Source: Acinetobacter oleivorans DR1
GTDB lineage: Bacteria; Pseudomonadota; Gammaproteobacteria; Pseudomonadales; Moraxellaceae
NCBI RefSeq assembly: GCF_000196795.1
Contig: NC_014259.1
Span: forward strand, 3,658,001 to 3,722,000
DNA: 64,000 nt
Reading direction: 5' to 3'
The notes beneath the pieces are model-generated. The model saw only the letters and a list, made by a program, of their open reading frames with translations, was not told the DNA's origin and made no database searches. Shown one piece after another: positions 61,128 through 64,000 of this stretch (position 1 is the stretch's first letter; the number at the start of each line of letters is the position of its first letter). The position numbers and the translations under genes were made by a program.

Positions 61128-62474
61128 GTGTCGAATGTCACATCTTTTCGGGCTGAATTAAAACAACTCTTCCACTTAATGCTACCTATTTTAATTACCC
61201 AGTTTGCTCAAGCAGGATTCGGGTTAATTGACACTATTATGGCTGGGCATTTATCTGCAACCGATTTAGCAGCAATTGCTGTAGGGGTCGGTTTATGGGT
61301 TCCAATCATGCTCCTGTTCAGCGGCATTATGATTGCAACAACACCTTTGGTCGCTGAAGCAAAAGGCGCAAGAAATACAGAGCAGATCCCTGTCGTTGTT
61401 CGTCAGTCATTGTGGGTTGCTGTCATTTTAGGTGTACTGGCAATGCTCATTTTGCAGCTTATGCCGTTTTTCTTGCATGTGTTCGGCGTACCAGAGAGCT
61501 TACGACCTAAAGCAAGCTTGTTCTTACATGCAATTGGTTTAGGTATGCCAGCTGTGACCATGTATGCAGCACTACGTGGCTATTCAGAAGCATTAGGCCA
61601 TCCACGCCCTGTCACAGCTATTAGCCTATTAGCTTTAGTTGTATTGGTCCCTCTTAACATGATCTTTATGCATGGATTAGGGCCAATACCTGCATTAGGT
61701 AGTGCTGGCTGTGGTTTTGCAACCTCCATTTTACAATGGCTCATGTTGATTACATTAGCTGGCTATATTTATAAAGCTTCGGCTTATCAAAACACGTCTA
61801 TTTTTGGCCGATTTGATAAAATTAATATGGCTTTAGTTAAAAGAATTTTACAGCTTGGTCTACCAATCGGTTTAGCTGTGTTCTTTGAGATTAGTATTTT
61901 TAGTACAGGTGCATTGGTCCTTAGCCCTCTTGGTGAAGTATTTATTGCCGCACACCAAGTCGCAATTTCCGTTACCTCTGTACTGTTTATGATTCCGCTT
62001 TCACTAGCCATTGCCTTAACCATTCGCGTGGGAACGTATTATGGTGAAAAGAACTGGGCTGCAATGTACCAAGTACAAAAAATTGGTCTCAGCACAGCCA
62101 TATTTTTTGCCATATTAACCATGACTTTTATTGCTCTAGGCCGTGAACAAATTATCTCGATTTATACTCAAGACTTAAACGTAGCTCCTGTTGCGATGTA
62201 TTTACTGTGGTTTGCAATGGCATATCAGTTAATGGATGCATTGCAAGTGAGTGCCGCAGGCTGTTTAAGAGGTATGCAAGATACTCAAGCACCCATGTGG
62301 ATTACGCTTATGGCGTATTGGGTGATTGCTTTTCCTATTGGGCTTTATCTAGCGCGTTATACCCATTGGGGCGTGGCTGGTGTGTGGCTAGGTTTGATTA
62401 TTGGTTTGAGCATTGCTTGTGTTTTATTACTTTCAAGGCTTTATTTAAATACCAAACGTTTAAGCCAGACCTAA
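61128..62474 (+). CDS. abeM: Multidrug efflux MATE transporter AbeM
   Basis: Proton-coupled MATE-family efflux pump of 448 residues with twelve TM helices in the inner membrane. The sequence and length closely match A. baumannii AbeM, known to export fluoroquinolones, aminoglycosides and dyes. Conserved MATE stretches are PILITQFAQAGFGLIDTIMAGHLS near the start and the mirrored VFFEISIFSTGALVLSPLGEVFIAAHQVAIS in the second half. The start is GTG at 61128. It lies downstream of a DMT-type gene and ends in a strong terminator. Expression control is not visible here. Confidence 0.93.
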   Translation: MSNVTSFRAELKQLFHLMLPILITQFAQAGFGLIDTIMAGHLSATDLAAIAVGVGLWVPIMLLFSGIMIATTPLVAEAKGARNTEQIPVVVRQSLWVAVILGVLAMLILQLMPFFLHVFGVPESLRPKASLFLHAIGLGMPAVTMYAALRGYSEALGHPRPVTAISLLALVVLVPLNMIFMHGLGPIPALGSAGCGFATSILQWLMLITLAGYIYKASAYQNTSIFGRFDKINMALVKRILQLGLPIGLAVFFEISIFSTGALVLSPLGEVFIAAHQVAISVTSVLFMIPLSLAIALTIRVGTYYGEKNWAAMYQVQKIGLSTAIFFAILTMTFIALGREQIISIYTQDLNVAPVAMYLLWFAMAYQLMDALQVSAAGCLRGMQDTQAPMWITLMAYWVIAFPIGLYLARYTHWGVAGVWLGLIIGLSIACVLLLSRLYLNTKRLSQT

Positions 62475-62506
62475 TAAAAAAGCCGATGAAACATCGGCTT
62501 TTTTTC
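62475..62506. terminator. Terminator between abeM and the SfnB-like gene
   Basis: AGCCGATG / CATCGGCT stem, AAA loop, A-run before and T-run after; bidirectional. Confidence 0.9.
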
Positions 62507-62507
62507 A

Positions 62508-63758
62508 TTATGCAGACTTTGCCCGCGGGCTTGCTCCAATTTGCCAGACAAAGGGTAAATCGGTACGGTTCACTTCCCAATCGCCAATCACCTTTTCTTT
62601 ATAGATGAGCGGATTATGAGAAGAGACTGTTCGTGCATTACGCCAGAAACGGTCGAGTTGTTTAACCTGACTGCTCGCCGAGGCACCTAAAGCATTGAAT
62701 AACTGGCTAGTTAAATCCAGTACCAAATTAGAAATCACCACCTGCCCTTGCGCCGACTCAAGCTCTGCATCTACATTAAACTGATGTTCTTGCACCTCTA
62801 ACTCACTAAAGTGACTTTCATAAGCCTTCTGTAATGCTTCTGCTGTTTTAATCGTAATTGCTAGACTTCCATAGGCTTGAGCCGAGGCTTTACCCACCAC
62901 CTGTAAAACTTGTGGGTCGTGACGAACAAGGTCCCCATTACCATGACTAAAAATACGCTTTCGCTCACGTATTTCTTGGCTAAAAGTTTCGACAGCAGCA
63001 TGTGCAATCCCTGTTAGCGTTGCAAGGTGGACAACCTGATAAAAAGCAGTTTGATATTTAAAACGCTGGTCGAATGGAATAAGGTGCGAAGCTGGTAAAT
63101 GCACCTGATGCACTTTTAAAGTACCACTGCCCGTTGTCTTTTGACCAAAGCCATCCCAGTCATCAATCACACTTACCCCAGTTTCATGGCGATAAATAGC
63201 AGCAATCACATGACGGTCATTCACTTCATCGTAAGCAAATAAATCGATCCAGTCAGCAAAGATACTTCCTGTTGAATAGTACTTTTCACCATTCACCACC
63301 AAGTTGCCCGAAGCATCTTTGGTTACTCGTGTAACGACATCACCAATCTGTACATTTCCAACTTCGGTCCATGCATTACCGACTAGATCACCTTGTACAA
63401 AGCGTTGGAACCAGACTTCCTGCGAATGCTCTTTATGCGCAACTAAACGGTCTTCGACAAAAGCAAAGTGTCCACGCAACGCTTGCACAATATTCGAATC
63501 TGCCTGCGCCAATTCTGCTAGAAGCTGGAAAAGTTGCGGCAATGACACCCCGTCTCCACCATATTTAACCGGAACACGTACCGCACCTAATTTAAGTTCT
63601 TTTAACCACTGAATCGGTTCAAAAGGCAATATTCGTTCTTTTTCCCGTTGAATTGCACCTTGGGCAATTTTTTCAAAAACTGTACGAAATCTACTTGCTA
63701 CTTTTTCATAATCGGCGCCTACCGATAGCTCTTCTAATTCAATTTGGGTAATTGTCAT
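62508..63758 (-). CDS. SfnB/DszC-like acyl-CoA dehydrogenase-fold flavin monooxygenase
   Basis: A 416-residue protein with the acyl-CoA dehydrogenase fold, of the type that uses reduced flavin for desulfurisation (DszC, SfnB). Motifs include ALRGHFAFVEDRL, GNAWTEVGNVQ, NGEKYYSTGSIFADWIDLFAYD and a C-terminal FWRNARTVSSHNPLIYKEKVIGDW; the latter with its Arg and His is a hallmark of the family. No signal peptide. A related gene follows upstream on the same strand, so the pair may handle sulfonates or alkyl sulfur compounds. A reductase partner is outside the window. Confidence 0.82.
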   Translation of the reverse strand: MTITQIELEELSVGADYEKVASRFRTVFEKIAQGAIQREKERILPFEPIQWLKELKLGAVRVPVKYGGDGVSLPQLFQLLAELAQADSNIVQALRGHFAFVEDRLVAHKEHSQEVWFQRFVQGDLVGNAWTEVGNVQIGDVVTRVTKDASGNLVVNGEKYYSTGSIFADWIDLFAYDEVNDRHVIAAIYRHETGVSVIDDWDGFGQKTTGSGTLKVHQVHLPASHLIPFDQRFKYQTAFYQVVHLATLTGIAHAAVETFSQEIRERKRIFSHGNGDLVRHDPQVLQVVGKASAQAYGSLAITIKTAEALQKAYESHFSELEVQEHQFNVDAELESAQGQVVISNLVLDLTSQLFNALGASASSQVKQLDRFWRNARTVSSHNPLIYKEKVIGDWEVNRTDLPFVWQIGASPRAKSA

Positions 63759-63790
63759 CTTTATTCTCCTAATCTTGTTTTTTCTTCACT

Positions 63791-64000
63791 TTAGCTCCAT
63801 GCATGACGAGGTGGATGGATGCCATTGAGGTAGTAATTACCGACAATGTGATATTTCCAACGCACGGGATCATGCAAGGTGTGAGTACGTGCATTACGCC
63901 AATGGCGGTCCAGATTAAGCTCTGACAAAGTAGAACGTGTTCCAGACAACTCAAAAAGCTTATTCGCTGCTAAAATCGCAACTTCTGTAGTAAGTACTTT
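63791..64000 (-). CDS. SfnB/DszC-like flavin monooxygenase, 5' part outside the window
   Basis: The stop complement is at 63791-63793 and the frame stays open to the right edge for 69 codons. The visible C-terminal part reads VLTTEVAILAANKLFELSGTRSTLSELNLDRHWRNARTHTLHDPVRWKYHIVGNYYLNG and ends HPPRHAWS, the classic SfnB/DszC C-terminus with its HWRNARTHTLHDP motif. It is about 60% of the way related to the next gene by motif, and the 32-bp gap on the same strand suggests one operon. Confidence 0.82.
   Translation of the reverse strand, partial: KVLTTEVAILAANKLFELSGTRSTLSELNLDRHWRNARTHTLHDPVRWKYHIVGNYYLNGIHPPRHAWS

Noticed and set aside
1..64000. CRISPR arrays, prophage, insertion sequences and integrons
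   Set aside because: No regularly spaced repeats, transposase, integrase, capsid or terminase genes were seen anywhere in the window.

Overview
The window is chromosomal DNA from an Acinetobacter, most likely the A. calcoaceticus-baumannii complex. It is AT-rich, and it carries an AbeM-type MATE pump, Acinetobacter-like ribosomal, leucine and RNase E genes, and gene neighbourhoods shared with Pseudomonas in altered order (asd-fimV-truA, and leuC/leuD/leuB with a divergent LysR gene). The species call is inference from sequence recall. I see no insertion sequence, prophage, CRISPR array or rRNA, so this is essentially core genome.

Layout. 1-4.3 kb: truncated tetR gene divergent from an aldehyde dehydrogenase, the rpmB-rpmG operon, and a Kef-type antiporter. 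4.3-12.8 kb: a minus-strand run with two small unknown proteins, an ASCH protein, an RRM protein, a UvrD-like helicase, an HdeD-like membrane protein, a metzincin-like protein, topA and a membrane-anchored unknown. 12.9-19.9 kb: hxlR/oxidoreductase pair, slyX, uup, a LysE exporter, and an LpxL-like acyltransferase plus a glycosyltransferase separated by a four-hairpin element. 20-21.9 kb: gltP with a structured leader, then what looks like an unannotated Gac/Rsm-type small RNA. 22-29 kb: an EEP-family protein, asd, a fimV divided into two genes, an asparaginase and truA. 29-37 kb: AraC regulator, infA, small secreted proteins, the leuC-leuD-lipoprotein-leuB cluster, a Fur-box DUF2061 gene and a LysR gene. 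37-45.5 kb: a membrane metallopeptidase-like protein, HAD phosphatase, rppH, ptsP, katG and an MBL-fold hydrolase. 46-51 kb: LysR, DUF1345, GST, WYL regulator, HAD phosphatase and rluC. 51-57 kb: rne with a very long structured 5' leader, and an acyl-CoA synthetase. 57-64 kb: two identical tRNA-Lys genes, a LysR/SDR pair, hemW, a DMT-type protein, abeM and two SfnB/DszC-like flavin enzymes at the right edge.

Functional themes. RNA metabolism is prominent: rne, rppH, rluC, truA, infA, an RRM protein, an ASCH protein and the putative Rsm-like RNA. Others are leucine and aspartate-family amino acid synthesis, envelope functions (lipid A acylation, FimV, lipoproteins), oxidative and metal stress (katG, Fur-box gene, HxlR pair) and sulfur or xenobiotic handling (SfnB-like enzymes, GST, AbeM).

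The most interesting observation is at about 21671-21918, minus strand: a ~175-nt predicted transcript with nine GGA motifs, several displayed in hairpin loops, ending in a terminator hairpin whose loop itself holds a GGA, and preceded at about -65 by an 11/12 match to the GacA upstream activating sequence. That combination is the hallmark of CsrA/RsmA-sequestering RNAs.
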